Counted from the first letter of the stretch, positions 36,601-45,395 are shown. The stretch: 64,000 nt of DNA from Cloacimonetes bacterium UBA5614 (GCA_002424605.1 DIKQ01000005.1:614401-678400), one strand, 5' to 3'. Program-made: numbers and translations. The notes: generated by a model not told the origin, from the sequence alone.

Positions 36601-36699
36601 GCTCCAGGCTGTGCTGCTGCTCCCATCCCAAGTGTTGGTTACTGCTGTAATCGTTACTGCGGTAAATAAAAAAAACAAAACAAAAGTAAGCTGCTTCAT
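33634..36699 (-). CDS. Secreted beta-solenoid protein with terminal Fn3-like domain
   Basis: 1021 residues from ATG 36699, preceded by GGAGGAG; the frame upstream to 36768 lacks a signal. The signal peptide (MKQLTFVLFFLFTAVTITAV) is followed by a G8-like opening (TWDGSSSTAWSTGANWSQNHYPTASEDVVIP) and about 850 residues of short beta-strand repeats such as DINGNLEIINSGILTTYSHAITVGGNFTV, repeated many times, typical of autotransporter-like beta-helices and adhesins. The end is an Fn3-like domain (VENLTISRGISDGMFYLNW to IFFRVTAILEP), similar to the subtilase and endonuclease ends. A surface or adhesion role is likely but not shown. It is more AT-rich than the housekeeping genes. Confidence 0.75.
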   Translation of the reverse strand: MKQLTFVLFFLFTAVTITAVTNTWDGSSSTAWSTGANWSQNHYPTASEDVVIPITMSGRYPIVTGSYSCNTVNMEIGTSLEIGNGTLNITGGLTSQGNLKLTNELAVLNVQDMTFNSGSTMYIPYNGSELNISDDVYFNAGSNINPTYGNFKFSGGSPSITANVSTSIYNLISNSTNLRHVAGVGDLTIKGNLTVNSSYSYVGLADAETLIYGAVFVGTGGNLQFNAGMVVLKGNNTTITTRSGNYFNNLFINKTAGFGVTLNSNIDVNGNLTIYYNSSLTAGVYDITLGGNWTNWGGTNGYIAYIADYAIVTFDGAANQTINDSEYFDWFVINKTGGHLTIAEGVTIECYYYDWIAGNLTVYGNFIVNNMNDQAIYGILNVYGTMELHQSDADPINIYGVVTVLGVLNIYSGSNTSFGSSGGALFLNGGTVDFKNCGFTMHFAFVCQVFSGIIRMTGSLIIDNSPAIVLDDGTIEMYGTNSSNIICNAGTQLNNLVINKSGGARVYVNSALDINGNLEIINSGILTTYSHAITVGGNFTVSSTAQVEAANGTLHMDGTSSQWIMGTAAFGTFILDNYSAYVYFNNANFTCNSYHWLNGNLDIAYSTFTANDLANDGIYGGFFVHNTSIVNLHQDVFSSINCGASIGITANCQLNIYGGNAPAVFYGTLLMSSGVLDVIDRGIIIDSNCSVDITGGLIRTSSSFSNNLPSYNTTNCTLELYGSSDAILTMNYNTPLYNLIINKTGLTVVDAATNINVFGNLIVSGGIFSTPNNMNVMGNVDIYGYLRIHNCTLRLMENKSLTVFTGGGVILLGSESTYATVTGYAGMTGFYSFTVNSGGTIYANWVLFEYMNTNGINVQNGAVVNEDWCFNHCQFRNGAPGGTLLTINNSQDLTLFDVSFPNNTWGGSYNVMKTINQGSINFVLYMGVFGGAAYEADPYDRIRWNQMQVPPVENLTISRGISDGMFYLNWDYPIGEATYKIYQAVAPEGPYYFLVNSAFKYITLGSTHNHIFFRVTAILEP

Positions 36700-36776
36700 A
36701 TAAAAACTCCTCCGTTGGCAGCTCTTGAGAAAGTTGATGCTGCCGGCTGGTTTATAACTTGTTAGCAACTGTTTAC

Positions 36777-36805
36777 TTTTTAAATACTTGTAAATTCTGT
36801 GTCAA
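36777..36805 (-). promoter_or_regulatory. Possible promoter of the beta-solenoid gene
   Basis: TTGACA (36805-36800) and TAAAAA (36782-36777) are 17 bp apart on the minus strand, about 80 bp upstream of the ATG. Several other TTGACA-like boxes occur at 36870-36910 on the same strand. Confidence 0.4.
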
Positions 36806-37052
36806 GAATTATTTTTCAGATTCTGTGATATAAACACGGAATACAAAGAATAAGGAGATCCGGATATCAATTGACACCAAGTTTGTCAATTTGTGACATG
36901 GCTTTGTCAAATACAGTCAATAGATTAGGAAGTTGTTTCTCGCCTGAATTGAGACTTTTTCAGCCTTTATAGGGCAAGTCTCTCAAGTTGAAGAATCTCT
37001 CTTATTTGGTCAGTATATTGTACAAAGCTGTCATTTGCTATATATGTCAGGA

Positions 37053-37092
37053 ACCATATGTATAGAAAACTGCATTTTTCTATACATGTGGT
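37053..37092. promoter_or_regulatory. Near-perfect 17-bp inverted repeat
   Basis: ACCATATGTATAGAAAA (37053-37069) pairs with TTTTCTATACATGTGGT (37076-37092) across a 6-nt loop; the only non-Watson-Crick position would be a G-U wobble in RNA. It is in a 766-bp divergent gap between two secreted beta-helix proteins. No T-tract follows, so it is more likely an operator or RNA structure than a terminator. Confidence 0.65.
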
Positions 37093-37123
37093 ACCCATTG
37101 AACTTCCACTCTCCCTCCTTAGG

Positions 37124-37205
37124 AGCATTACGGTATCATTACGGTACCATTACGGTAGCATTGCGGTCATTGACCGTATTACTACCGTAATGGTACCGTA
37201 ATGCT
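37124..37205. repeat. Palindromic 11-bp-unit element, family 3 (H)
   Basis: AGCATTAC followed by GGTATCATTAC, GGTACCATTAC, GGTAGCATTGC, a centre GGTCATTGACC that is itself palindromic, then GTATTACTACC, GTAATGGTACC and GTAATGCT. The 12 bp at each end are perfect inverted repeats (AGCATTACGGTA and TACCGTAATGCT). The sequence differs from families 1 and 2, but the 11-bp period and palindromic plan are the same. Confidence 0.85.
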
Positions 37206-37266
37206 AAAGCAATGTTCCTTAGAAACCGGTAAGCGCGGAGCAGATAATCAGGAAACCCGGGACAGG

Positions 37267-37329
37267 TTATTTCATCAGCATCATCTTGCGGGTAATAAAA
37301 TAGCCTTGATTTCCGATGTAGTTTTGGCA
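37267..37329 (-). pseudogene. Fossil of a FlgD-like sorting-domain C-terminus
   Basis: The minus-strand frame reads CQNYIGNQGYFITRKMMLMK and stops; the upstream codon is a stop. The last eight residues equal the end of the C25 protein (STRKMMLMK), and 31 bp (37263-37293) are identical to 39956-39986, including bases after the stop codon. No other part of a gene is left. It is probably the remnant of a lost T9SS cargo gene or a duplicated 3' end. Confidence 0.65.
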
Positions 37330-37465
37330 CTAAACATAAGTATCTCCCTATTATTGTAGACATTGCAGCAGAAAGGCCAAAAAAAAATCCTTGACATAGA
37401 GACAAGCAATGAATAAAGTTCATTCTGATAATTCCCCGTAATCCTAACTGAACAAAGGAGATATT

Positions 37466-39778
37466 ATGAAAACAATTCTGATGTGCATTTTTATCTTTAG
37501 TTGTATTTTCCTGAGCGCTGTTACATTGTTGGAACAAAACTTTTCCACCACCACATTTCCACCCGCCGGCTGGACTGTAGAGGGTCCGCAAACCGGTGCC
37601 TGGGGGCTTTCCACCAACAGTTATGCAGGCGGAACCCCCAATGAAGCCAGGCTGAACTACACCCCCAGCGGTTACGGAACTTACCGGCTGATTTCGCCAC
37701 CCATCGATACCCGCCAGGTGCATGACATGACCCTGAGTTTCAGGCATATGTTTGACCATTATGATTTGCAGGAGGATGTCTCTATCGCCGTGGAACTGGC
37801 TCATGACCTCTGGAGTTTTGACTGGGAGCTATGGTATATTGCGCCCACAACCGATATCGCGGCAACCCAGGTAACCGTTCCCATCAGCTTTGACCTGGGA
37901 ATGTCTGAAACTACTTATATCTCCTTCGTCTTCCGGGGCAACAACTGGAATATAAACAGCTGGTATATTGATAATATTCTGCTTACCTACACCAATACCC
38001 TGGGGAGCGGTACCTGGGCGGCGGGGATTTATACTCCCTACGGCAATATCTATGTCCCGGACGGGCATACGCTTACCTTGGAAGCCGGAACTGAAATCAA
38101 TATGAATGCCAACACTTTTGTAGAAGTCAAAGGCAGATTATTGTCCAACGGAACTGCAGAACAGCCGGTGATATTCACTCAGCTTGCTTTGATCGACCCC
38201 TGGCTGGGAATCAATATCCTGGTTTCAAATGCCGCCAATGATTCCACCCTGCTTAACCACACGATAATCGAGGGGAGCATTCACAGAGGGGTTGACGTGC
38301 AATATGCCACCAAACTGCGTTTCAGCAACTGCATCTTCCGCAACAACAGCTCTCCCGCTTCTTCCTCCGGAGGGGGATTGCTTGCTTCAGGGTGTACGCT
38401 GACCCTCACAAATTGCGAGTTTTACTACAATGACAGTCCCTGGGCGGGAGCAGGCGCTTATTTTTCCGGGAGCAATCTAACAGCCTCCGGCAATATATTC
38501 AGAAACAATGTCGGACAGAGTGCGGTCGCGTTATTGTGGACTGACGTAAGCAACTTTACAAACAACCTGATTATTAAAAATGCCTGTTCCGCAGACAGAG
38601 AAGCAGTCATCCTTCAATACTGCTCCGGAACTTTCAGCCGTAACCTGGTGGCAAACAACTCCCAGAGAGGAATCTATGCGCTTAACAGCACGGTGGGGAT
38701 TCTGAACTGCACAATCGCCAACAATGAAAGTTTCGGACTTTATAACAGCAACTCAGTAGTCACCGTCAGAAACACGATATTCGACAACAATGGTGATATT
38801 GGCGAAAGCGATATCTACAATGCAGCACCAGCAAGCAACCTTTATCTCTACTATTCCTGCCTGCCCTTTGGAACTGCAGTCATCATGGGCAACGGGATTG
38901 CGTTTGGCAACTATGGCAATAACCAGGAAACCCATGCCACATTCGTTGCCCCGACGAATTGGGGTATTGCCGGCGACCCTCTGGGGGCGGATTGGAGGCC
39001 TGCCTATAATTCCTGCTCCATTGATACCGCTGACCCGGCTTCACCCCTCGACCCTGACGGAAGCAGGGCAGACATAGGCATGCATTACAGAAAGCTGAAA
39101 CCTTTGCTGACAAAGGCTTCCGATGTTCCTTTTGACCAGGGACACCATATAGATTTGGTCTGGAATAGCAGTGATATTGATGTAGCCTTTTACCCCAATT
39201 CCTTTTATACTGTCTGGCGGGAAGGCGCTTCCAGAACGGAAGACGCAGTGTTTATCACAGACCTTGCCCAGATTACTCACGGATTTGAATCAGAGGGCAG
39301 AGATATCTGTTTCAGGGACGGAAACCGCACCTGGTATTACCTGCAACAGGTCTGGGCAATGAACTTCCCCGAATATGGCTGGATTGCGCCAACTCTGGCT
39401 GATTCCTCATCATCAGGAAGCCACGAAGTCAACTTAATGGTGGCATATCATAATAACAACGGGATATGGCAATCAGTTCCAATGAACGGTTACAGCGTTG
39501 ACAACATCCCTCCCTATGCGCCCTCCGGACCGGAACTTGCCAGAACCGGCGCAGATGCCTATACCCTGAGTTGGGAAGAAGTAACCGAAGGCGGTTGGGA
39601 AGGAAATTCCTATCCGGAATTAAACAGGATAACGTATAAAATCTACTCCGGCGACTCGCCAGACTTTGAGATAAATCCATCCACCTACATGCTCTCTACC
39701 ACCAATCTCTTCGCTGTTCTGAATAACCAAACGGCAGTCCACAGGTTTTACCGGATTATCGCGACGGATTCGGAATAA
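37466..39778 (+). CDS. Secreted right-handed beta-helix protein
   Basis: 770 residues with a signal peptide (MKTILMCIFIFSCIFLSAV). A choice-of-anchor-J-like jelly roll (about 20-175; FPPAGWTVEG to SWYIDNILLTY) precedes a parallel beta-helix (about 190-480) with Asn-rich turns such as RFSNCIFRNNSSP, LTLTNCEFYYNDSPW and VTVRNTIFDNNGDI. This fold is usual for polysaccharide-active enzymes and adhesins; no catalytic residues could be assigned. The end is an Fn3-like domain finishing RFYRIIATDSE. ACAAAGGAGATATT precedes the ATG. A TTGACA box lies at 37391-37396, but no convincing -10 box was found. Confidence 0.78.
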   Translation: MKTILMCIFIFSCIFLSAVTLLEQNFSTTTFPPAGWTVEGPQTGAWGLSTNSYAGGTPNEARLNYTPSGYGTYRLISPPIDTRQVHDMTLSFRHMFDHYDLQEDVSIAVELAHDLWSFDWELWYIAPTTDIAATQVTVPISFDLGMSETTYISFVFRGNNWNINSWYIDNILLTYTNTLGSGTWAAGIYTPYGNIYVPDGHTLTLEAGTEINMNANTFVEVKGRLLSNGTAEQPVIFTQLALIDPWLGINILVSNAANDSTLLNHTIIEGSIHRGVDVQYATKLRFSNCIFRNNSSPASSSGGGLLASGCTLTLTNCEFYYNDSPWAGAGAYFSGSNLTASGNIFRNNVGQSAVALLWTDVSNFTNNLIIKNACSADREAVILQYCSGTFSRNLVANNSQRGIYALNSTVGILNCTIANNESFGLYNSNSVVTVRNTIFDNNGDIGESDIYNAAPASNLYLYYSCLPFGTAVIMGNGIAFGNYGNNQETHATFVAPTNWGIAGDPLGADWRPAYNSCSIDTADPASPLDPDGSRADIGMHYRKLKPLLTKASDVPFDQGHHIDLVWNSSDIDVAFYPNSFYTVWREGASRTEDAVFITDLAQITHGFESEGRDICFRDGNRTWYYLQQVWAMNFPEYGWIAPTLADSSSSGSHEVNLMVAYHNNNGIWQSVPMNGYSVDNIPPYAPSGPELARTGADAYTLSWEEVTEGGWEGNSYPELNRITYKIYSGDSPDFEINPSTYMLSTTNLFAVLNNQTAVHRFYRIIATDSE

Positions 39779-39798
39779 TATTAAACCAACAGCAATAA

Positions 39799-39824
39799 AG
39801 GGGAAGGTAAATGCCTTCCCCTTT
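39799..39824 (+). terminator. Intrinsic terminator after the beta-helix gene
   Basis: GGGGAAGG and CCTTCCCC form a perfect 8-bp stem with a 6-nt loop, followed by TTTT. It lies about 20 bp after the stop codon. Confidence 0.85.
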
Positions 39825-39830
39825 TGCATA

Positions 39831-39880
39831 GCGGGGACAACGAGGGCTTTCCCCACGCATTCCCCACGATGACCCCCCGC
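39831..39880. repeat. Short 11-bp-periodic GC-rich element (I)
   Basis: Units GCGGGGACAAC, GAGGGCTTTCC, CCACGCATTCC, CCACGATGACC and CCCCGC follow at 11-bp steps, and the ends GCGGGG and CCCCGC are inverted. It is shorter and less regular than the other elements. It lies between convergent genes for two secreted proteins. Confidence 0.5.
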
Positions 39881-39916
39881 AAAAAGAAACGGACTGCCCA
39901 GTATCAGGCAGTCCGT
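39880..39916 (-). terminator. Intrinsic terminator after the C25 peptidase gene
   Basis: On the minus strand ACGGACTGCC (39916-39907) pairs with GGCAGTCCGT (39898-39889), followed by TTCTTTTTGC. Confidence 0.88.
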
Positions 39917-39959
39917 ATATATGGTTAAGTTTTCTTAGGGTTTATCCGGCAGGGGCAGG

Positions 39960-42900
39960 TTATTTCATCAGCATCATCTTGCGGGTGGAGGTGAATTTGC
40001 CTGTCTGCATTCTGTAAAGATACATTCCGGAGGAGACGGGTTTGCCGTGGTCATCCGTTCCGTTCCAGACGGCAGTGTGTTTGCCGGAAGCCTTGTTTTC
40101 CCCGACCAGGGTTTTGACCAGTTGTCCCTTGGTGTTATAGACCTTGAGAGAGACCTCGCCGGCTTTGGCAACCGAATAGGATATGGTGGTCGCGGGATTG
40201 AAGGGATTGGGGAAATTGGCGCTCAAAGCATTGACCGGGATGACGGTAATGTCATCAGGATTGGAAACTACGGGATAGATGAGGTCCACGATTTCGGAAG
40301 GCGCGCCATCTCCGGCGCTGTACAAGGGACTGACATAATACCAGTAATGCCCTTCCAGGGTGAGATTGTCCACATAGCCCGGTTCGGTGACCTGTCCTAT
40401 CAGGGAATAGTTTCCGGGTCCCATCTTGCGGTAAATCTTGTAGGCAAGCACGGGATACATCGGATCCGCCGGTTCGCTCCAGGTGAGGGTGACCAGAGAT
40501 TGATCTGGCTCGCAATAGACCGCCAGTCCCACGGGCGCAGGCAGATAAATCAGGATAAAGTCCTGGGTAAAGGTAAGCGCCTGTTCCGTCAGGGTGATGG
40601 GAGGAGAACTCATGCTCTGGTAAAACGGCATGGAAGCCGTGAGGTTATAGGTCCCAGCCGGCAGATAGAGGGCATAATCGCCATCAGAATCCGGATTGGT
40701 GACATATCTGTCCTGGGATGCGACGGTGGCAGATTGGGGATTGTCAGGATTGGACAGGGTAACGGTTCCGCTGATGATGCCTGTCTTGATGCTGTAACCC
40801 GTAATCATCACATCGTCAATGAACCAGCCGTTGCCCTGGACCGAGTTGTCCGAACCGAATCTCCAGCGGATGATGATTTCCTGATTGGCAAACTGGCTGA
40901 GATTGAAGGTGACTTCCGTCCAGGTGGAGGGACCTCCGGAAAAGCCGGGCTCGCCCATCCCGATTACGTTGGCAATATAAGACCCGCCGGTGGCGGGCGG
41001 GATGATGGTCCAGACAGTACCGCCATTGTTGGAAACAGCTACGTTACCGCCGTCCCAACTGTTTTCACACTGCAGCATATGCCAGAAAGAGAGGACTGCG
41101 CCGTTTCCGACCGAGATGGGCTGGGTCTTGAGAATGAAATTGGCGTTGTTGGGATATTGCCCGGAGAGGTTGGTGGCCCATAACTTCACTCCGGAATGGG
41201 CAGTGGTCTGGGACGGGGTTCCCCATGCCCAACCGCTCTCGCTGACGAAATTGCCGTTGTTGTTTTCAAAGTCATGGTTCACTCCGCTGGTGCCGATTCC
41301 GACTGTGAAAGTTCCGGTTTCGGTGGGGGCATTCTCGCCGATGACATTGAAACTGACCGGCACATAGGTGCTGGGCGGGATATTGCCAATCTGCACAGGG
41401 TAAACGAATTGGGCAATGTCATTGGGAGCCAGCAGGGGCTTTGCCTGCACGGAATTTTGGATGGTCATATTGGGATTGGTGGTGGAAAGCGCTCCGGTCA
41501 GGTTTATGGTATTCACTTCGGAGACGTTCTTCACGTTCACAATCAGGACAATACTCTCGTTCGGGTCTGCAATGCCGTTGTTGTTGCCGGCAATGTCATT
41601 GATGAAGAAGGATTCAAAAGACAGCCCTGAACCGCGCACAGGAATGGAAAAGGTGCGTTCCCAGCTTCCGGTGCTGGAGACGATATTCAGCAGGAAGGGG
41701 ATATTGTGGTTGGGCGGACACTGGGGCGAAACGGTAAAGATAAAGGCGTCGCGGTTAAATCCGGTGCCGTCTCCCGCAATCGGGAAATAGGTGGAAGTCC
41801 CGTTCACAATCGTTACCATCGGGTCCGCAGTCGTAAGGGTCGTGATGATGGCATCCGCGGAACCGCTGCCGATATTGAGCAACTGCTGTCCGAGCTCCAC
41901 AGTTTCGCCGGCTTCCACTATCTGGTTGCCGTTGGCGTCGTTGATGACAGTCTCTCCCAGGACCAGGTAAGCGTTTTCGTGATAGACCGGAATATTGGTG
42001 ATGTAGAGGGCGCGTCCATTTCCCAGAGGTGACGCCGCGGTGGGATACAGGTTGTTGAAGGAATATTCCAGACCCATGCGATGGTCGGGGCTCTTGATTC
42101 CGATGGTGGAATAGACGCCCTGGCTATAGTTGGTGGTGGAGGCATCCACATTGTTGAAAGTGTGGTACTGAATCTTGATGGGTCCATCCCCCATACTGGT
42201 GGGATAATAGACAGGGTCATGCAAAATGACCTGGAAAGTCTCTTGTGAACTGGTCTGGGCTCCATTTACCAACTGGTACCATTCCACGATGAAGCGATGG
42301 TTGGCAGAATCATGCCAGGTATAGATTCCGCCGCTGCCGGTGGTATTCAGGTTATCCCAGAACGGCGCAATCATTCCTCCGGGTCCCATGGGTCCGGGCA
42401 GACGGTAATTGCGGAATTCGGCGTTCTCGGTGACGCCCATGGCAAGGAAGCCGTTGGAGCAGACGGTTATCTGCTGATAAGGCCTGCCGTAAAAGTTGAA
42501 CGTGAACGGCAAGGTAACCACAGCCAGGGAATTGGCGGATGTAGAGTCACCTTCTCCCGAATAGCCGGGGTCGTTTATGTTGAGGGCTGTTCCGCTGCCG
42601 CCTTCCGCCGGGGCAATGCCTACCCATTCATAGACGGGACATTCCACATAGCCGGTATCGGTATCGTCATAAATTATATAGCCGTAAGCGTCAGGACCCA
42701 GAGGGTCGTGCACTGTTACGTTGCCGACGGTGAGGTTAAAGGACACCCACTGCAGGAAACCGTCGTCATTGGTAAGCTTCAGGCGCATGGGAATAATCAT
42801 GCCAGGAAGCACGAGATTCCTGCCGTGAAGGGTAAAATTGTCCACCAGAGTGCTTGCCTGGTTATTCACTGTGATATTGCCGAAGAAACCCAGGCTGTCG

Positions 42901-45395
42901 GTGACGGTGACGAGGTCGTTATCGCTGAACAGCTCTCCGGTGATGTTCATGGCTGTAACCGTACCGGAATTGAAGAGGGTGATATTGAGGGGAGCTGACT
43001 CGCCCGGGTCAAGGACGCTGTTTCCGCCATCGGCAACGGCATAGGAAGTGACCCTGAGACTGGCATCCGTAACTGAAACATAGCAGGCAACCTCGTAAGT
43101 TACCAGCCCGGAATCCGTCAGATGCAAAGTCAGGCGCAGAAGAGTGTTGTTGGGCGTATTGGCGGCAACCTGTACCAGGACTGGCACCAGATTGAACTGC
43201 ACTTCGCCGGCTGCGATGGACTGATAACTAACCAGAGAATCCACGACGGTGGCAAAGGGACTGCTGCAGACGGCATAACCGCTGATACCGGAAATGGTCG
43301 CAGTTGTGGAATTGCGCACTCCAATCAGCAGTTCCAGAGTCTCTCCGGAATTAGCGCTGAAGTTTCCGTTACCCTGTGAATTTCCGACATTGTCATCATC
43401 TATCAGCACCATGTTTGTAACCAGCGAACCTGTGGCAGGCACAGGGATGGTCTGAATCAGGGGCTTGAAATCATGCTTGGCAACAGTGATGATAGCGTTG
43501 CCAGTCACCAAAGGAACCGACATATTGAGGACTACCAGCCCGGCAGCATCTGAAAATGCCCTGGAAATGATAGAGCCGTTCTGCATGACGGTTACGACGG
43601 CATTGTGCACCGGGAATCCCAACTGGTCAACGACAAAGAAATCCACCGCATTGAGTCCCAGCGGTAAAGTGGAGGGCGCAGTAATGGCAAAGGAATGCGG
43701 GATGCCCGTATAGACTTCCATGGTGGGGTCGCCCATCAGGTTGCACCATTGTGTAAAGCTGGATACAACGCCGGAATTGGCAGTGGCAAACATTTTTGCC
43801 ATGAAGAGCTTGCTATAAAGCAGGGCTTCTCCCATCGACCGCATATCCTGGGCAAAAATGCCGTCCCAAACAGCTCCGCAAAGAGCGTTATTGGGCATGG
43901 TATGCGTTCCGGAAGTATCCATTCCGATAGCAGTGACAGCGCCTTTGGGAACGGCAGCCGTACCGAGCCGGATGAAGGATTCGGTGGTGGCTGTACCGCC
44001 GAAACTGCCTGTGGAGCAGGTAATGATAACTGCATGGGGCAGTTTTACGCCGTTGATAAGGCTTTCAGTGGGGCTCCATCCGCTCATGCCGATGTAACCG
44101 CGATAGTTAAAGAATCCCACGCCCTGATTTATCGCCTGGTTCATGGCAGAGGGGGCGGGAGAATTCTGGGTGAGCATGGTGTAGGTATAGTCAGGATTGG
44201 TGAGCAAGCTAAGCTCACGGATGTATCTTTGCAAATATATCACGGAAATACCGCTCTGGGCACTGTCGCCGACCAGCAGCATACGGTTGAGCCACTGGGC
44301 GGAAGGCAGGTCTATGTCCCTTTCATAAAGGTAAATCTTGGTAAGAATCACATCAAGCTGAGTAGTCGTTTCAGCGGATATGCGTCCAATCGTGACATCT
44401 CCGAGCTGGTCTCCGCCGGCAAGCATCTGGTAAGGATAGTCTCCGTAGCCGTTGGAGGTGTAGCTGGGAACGGCAAAGGAACCGGTCACGTCGCCGATTA
44501 AAACGATATGGTCAAATCTTGTGAGCGGGTTATTGTAAAGGTTTTGCAGGTAAGTCTTGATGGCGGTGGTGGATGAGCCGGCAACGGTGGTGCTGACCAG
44601 CGTTACATCTGCGCCTTTCTGGCGTTTCCAGTGGGCGAAGTTATTCACCATGGTATTGTAGGTCGCATCGGCATAAGCGCCATAAATCATCACAATCTTT
44701 TCCGGCGCTGCGGGGATATTGTCCGGACGCAGGTCACGGTAGTTCAGGATGAGCGCATTATACATCCTGTCAAAGACGGGAGTGATGACACCGGAGGATT
44801 CCAGTTCGTTGATACCGGGTTCATCCGTAAAGACGAGACGGAAAGAAACCTGTTCCCGCACTGTGAGGTCACGGGTAGCGCTGTCCCAGGCAAAGGGCTG
44901 CACCTGGAGGTTGATGACGCGGAAGTCCCTCATAATCTGGGGTTCGCTGATAAGGACCAGGTCCTGCGGATAAGTCTGGCTGCCCAGGTAAAGGGCGCTG
45001 TTGAGGAGGACGTTTCTGGGATTTTCTTCGTTATTGCTGCCTTGGGAGGGATAAGGAAGGATGTGTTTAATCATTTTGGTTTGCGTATCAATCATTTCAA
45101 TCCGCACAGAGCCACGATTGGGGATGGCTATCATGGCGGACATGGTGGGAAGTTCCGGCATACCGTCTTCAATCAGGTATCCGGCATTTTCCACTTTCAC
45201 TTTCTGGTAGGAAGCCCCACCCAGGTTCACTTCTTCAATCTCAAACTCCGGAAGGTTAAAATGCACTTCCATGCTCTGAGCTGATTTGGAACCGATGGTA
45301 AAGCCAAGGCTGTTGATTTGCGCTGCTGCCAGAGCCGAAAAGGCTATCATCTGAAGCAGACAGAACAGAAGAATCAGGACTGCAGTTTTTTTCAT
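39960..45395 (-). CDS. Secreted gingipain-like C25 protein with T9SS-type sorting domain
   Basis: 1811 residues: a signal peptide, a C25 propeptide-like region (about 30-215), a C25 domain (about 225-575), several Ig-like and beta domains, a MAM/choice-of-anchor-J-like domain (about 1372-1530), a carboxypeptidase-regulatory-like domain (about 1538-1610), Fn3, and a FlgD-like sorting domain (about 1723-1811; NFPNPFNPATTISYSV to STRKMMLMK). Cys460 in AVIITCSTGSFGG matches the gingipain nucleophile. Where gingipains have the catalytic His (NYTGHG), this protein has NYRGYIGMSGW, with Tyr434. It may use another base, belong to a subfamily with a different dyad, or be inactive. The tail predicts export by a T9SS and processing by the PorU-like protein encoded at 12859. 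Confidence 0.85.
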   Translation of the reverse strand: MKKTAVLILLFCLLQMIAFSALAAAQINSLGFTIGSKSAQSMEVHFNLPEFEIEEVNLGGASYQKVKVENAGYLIEDGMPELPTMSAMIAIPNRGSVRIEMIDTQTKMIKHILPYPSQGSNNEENPRNVLLNSALYLGSQTYPQDLVLISEPQIMRDFRVINLQVQPFAWDSATRDLTVREQVSFRLVFTDEPGINELESSGVITPVFDRMYNALILNYRDLRPDNIPAAPEKIVMIYGAYADATYNTMVNNFAHWKRQKGADVTLVSTTVAGSSTTAIKTYLQNLYNNPLTRFDHIVLIGDVTGSFAVPSYTSNGYGDYPYQMLAGGDQLGDVTIGRISAETTTQLDVILTKIYLYERDIDLPSAQWLNRMLLVGDSAQSGISVIYLQRYIRELSLLTNPDYTYTMLTQNSPAPSAMNQAINQGVGFFNYRGYIGMSGWSPTESLINGVKLPHAVIITCSTGSFGGTATTESFIRLGTAAVPKGAVTAIGMDTSGTHTMPNNALCGAVWDGIFAQDMRSMGEALLYSKLFMAKMFATANSGVVSSFTQWCNLMGDPTMEVYTGIPHSFAITAPSTLPLGLNAVDFFVVDQLGFPVHNAVVTVMQNGSIISRAFSDAAGLVVLNMSVPLVTGNAIITVAKHDFKPLIQTIPVPATGSLVTNMVLIDDDNVGNSQGNGNFSANSGETLELLIGVRNSTTATISGISGYAVCSSPFATVVDSLVSYQSIAAGEVQFNLVPVLVQVAANTPNNTLLRLTLHLTDSGLVTYEVACYVSVTDASLRVTSYAVADGGNSVLDPGESAPLNITLFNSGTVTAMNITGELFSDNDLVTVTDSLGFFGNITVNNQASTLVDNFTLHGRNLVLPGMIIPMRLKLTNDDGFLQWVSFNLTVGNVTVHDPLGPDAYGYIIYDDTDTGYVECPVYEWVGIAPAEGGSGTALNINDPGYSGEGDSTSANSLAVVTLPFTFNFYGRPYQQITVCSNGFLAMGVTENAEFRNYRLPGPMGPGGMIAPFWDNLNTTGSGGIYTWHDSANHRFIVEWYQLVNGAQTSSQETFQVILHDPVYYPTSMGDGPIKIQYHTFNNVDASTTNYSQGVYSTIGIKSPDHRMGLEYSFNNLYPTAASPLGNGRALYITNIPVYHENAYLVLGETVINDANGNQIVEAGETVELGQQLLNIGSGSADAIITTLTTADPMVTIVNGTSTYFPIAGDGTGFNRDAFIFTVSPQCPPNHNIPFLLNIVSSTGSWERTFSIPVRGSGLSFESFFINDIAGNNNGIADPNESIVLIVNVKNVSEVNTINLTGALSTTNPNMTIQNSVQAKPLLAPNDIAQFVYPVQIGNIPPSTYVPVSFNVIGENAPTETGTFTVGIGTSGVNHDFENNNGNFVSESGWAWGTPSQTTAHSGVKLWATNLSGQYPNNANFILKTQPISVGNGAVLSFWHMLQCENSWDGGNVAVSNNGGTVWTIIPPATGGSYIANVIGMGEPGFSGGPSTWTEVTFNLSQFANQEIIIRWRFGSDNSVQGNGWFIDDVMITGYSIKTGIISGTVTLSNPDNPQSATVASQDRYVTNPDSDGDYALYLPAGTYNLTASMPFYQSMSSPPITLTEQALTFTQDFILIYLPAPVGLAVYCEPDQSLVTLTWSEPADPMYPVLAYKIYRKMGPGNYSLIGQVTEPGYVDNLTLEGHYWYYVSPLYSAGDGAPSEIVDLIYPVVSNPDDITVIPVNALSANFPNPFNPATTISYSVAKAGEVSLKVYNTKGQLVKTLVGENKASGKHTAVWNGTDDHGKPVSSGMYLYRMQTGKFTSTRKMMLMK

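Noticed and set aside
37124..37205. Possible CRISPR array
   Set aside because: The direct repeats are 11 bp with no spacers, the array is palindromic, and no cas genes are nearby.
37139..37804. 221-residue minus-strand frame
   Set aside because: Most of it is antisense to the beta-helix gene at 37466, and the remainder crosses the fossil tail in a different frame.
40047..41183. 378-residue open frame on the plus strand
   Set aside because: It is antisense to the C25 gene, with low-complexity Gly/Asp/Arg/Ile composition typical of a shadow frame, and has no ribosome site or recognisable domain.
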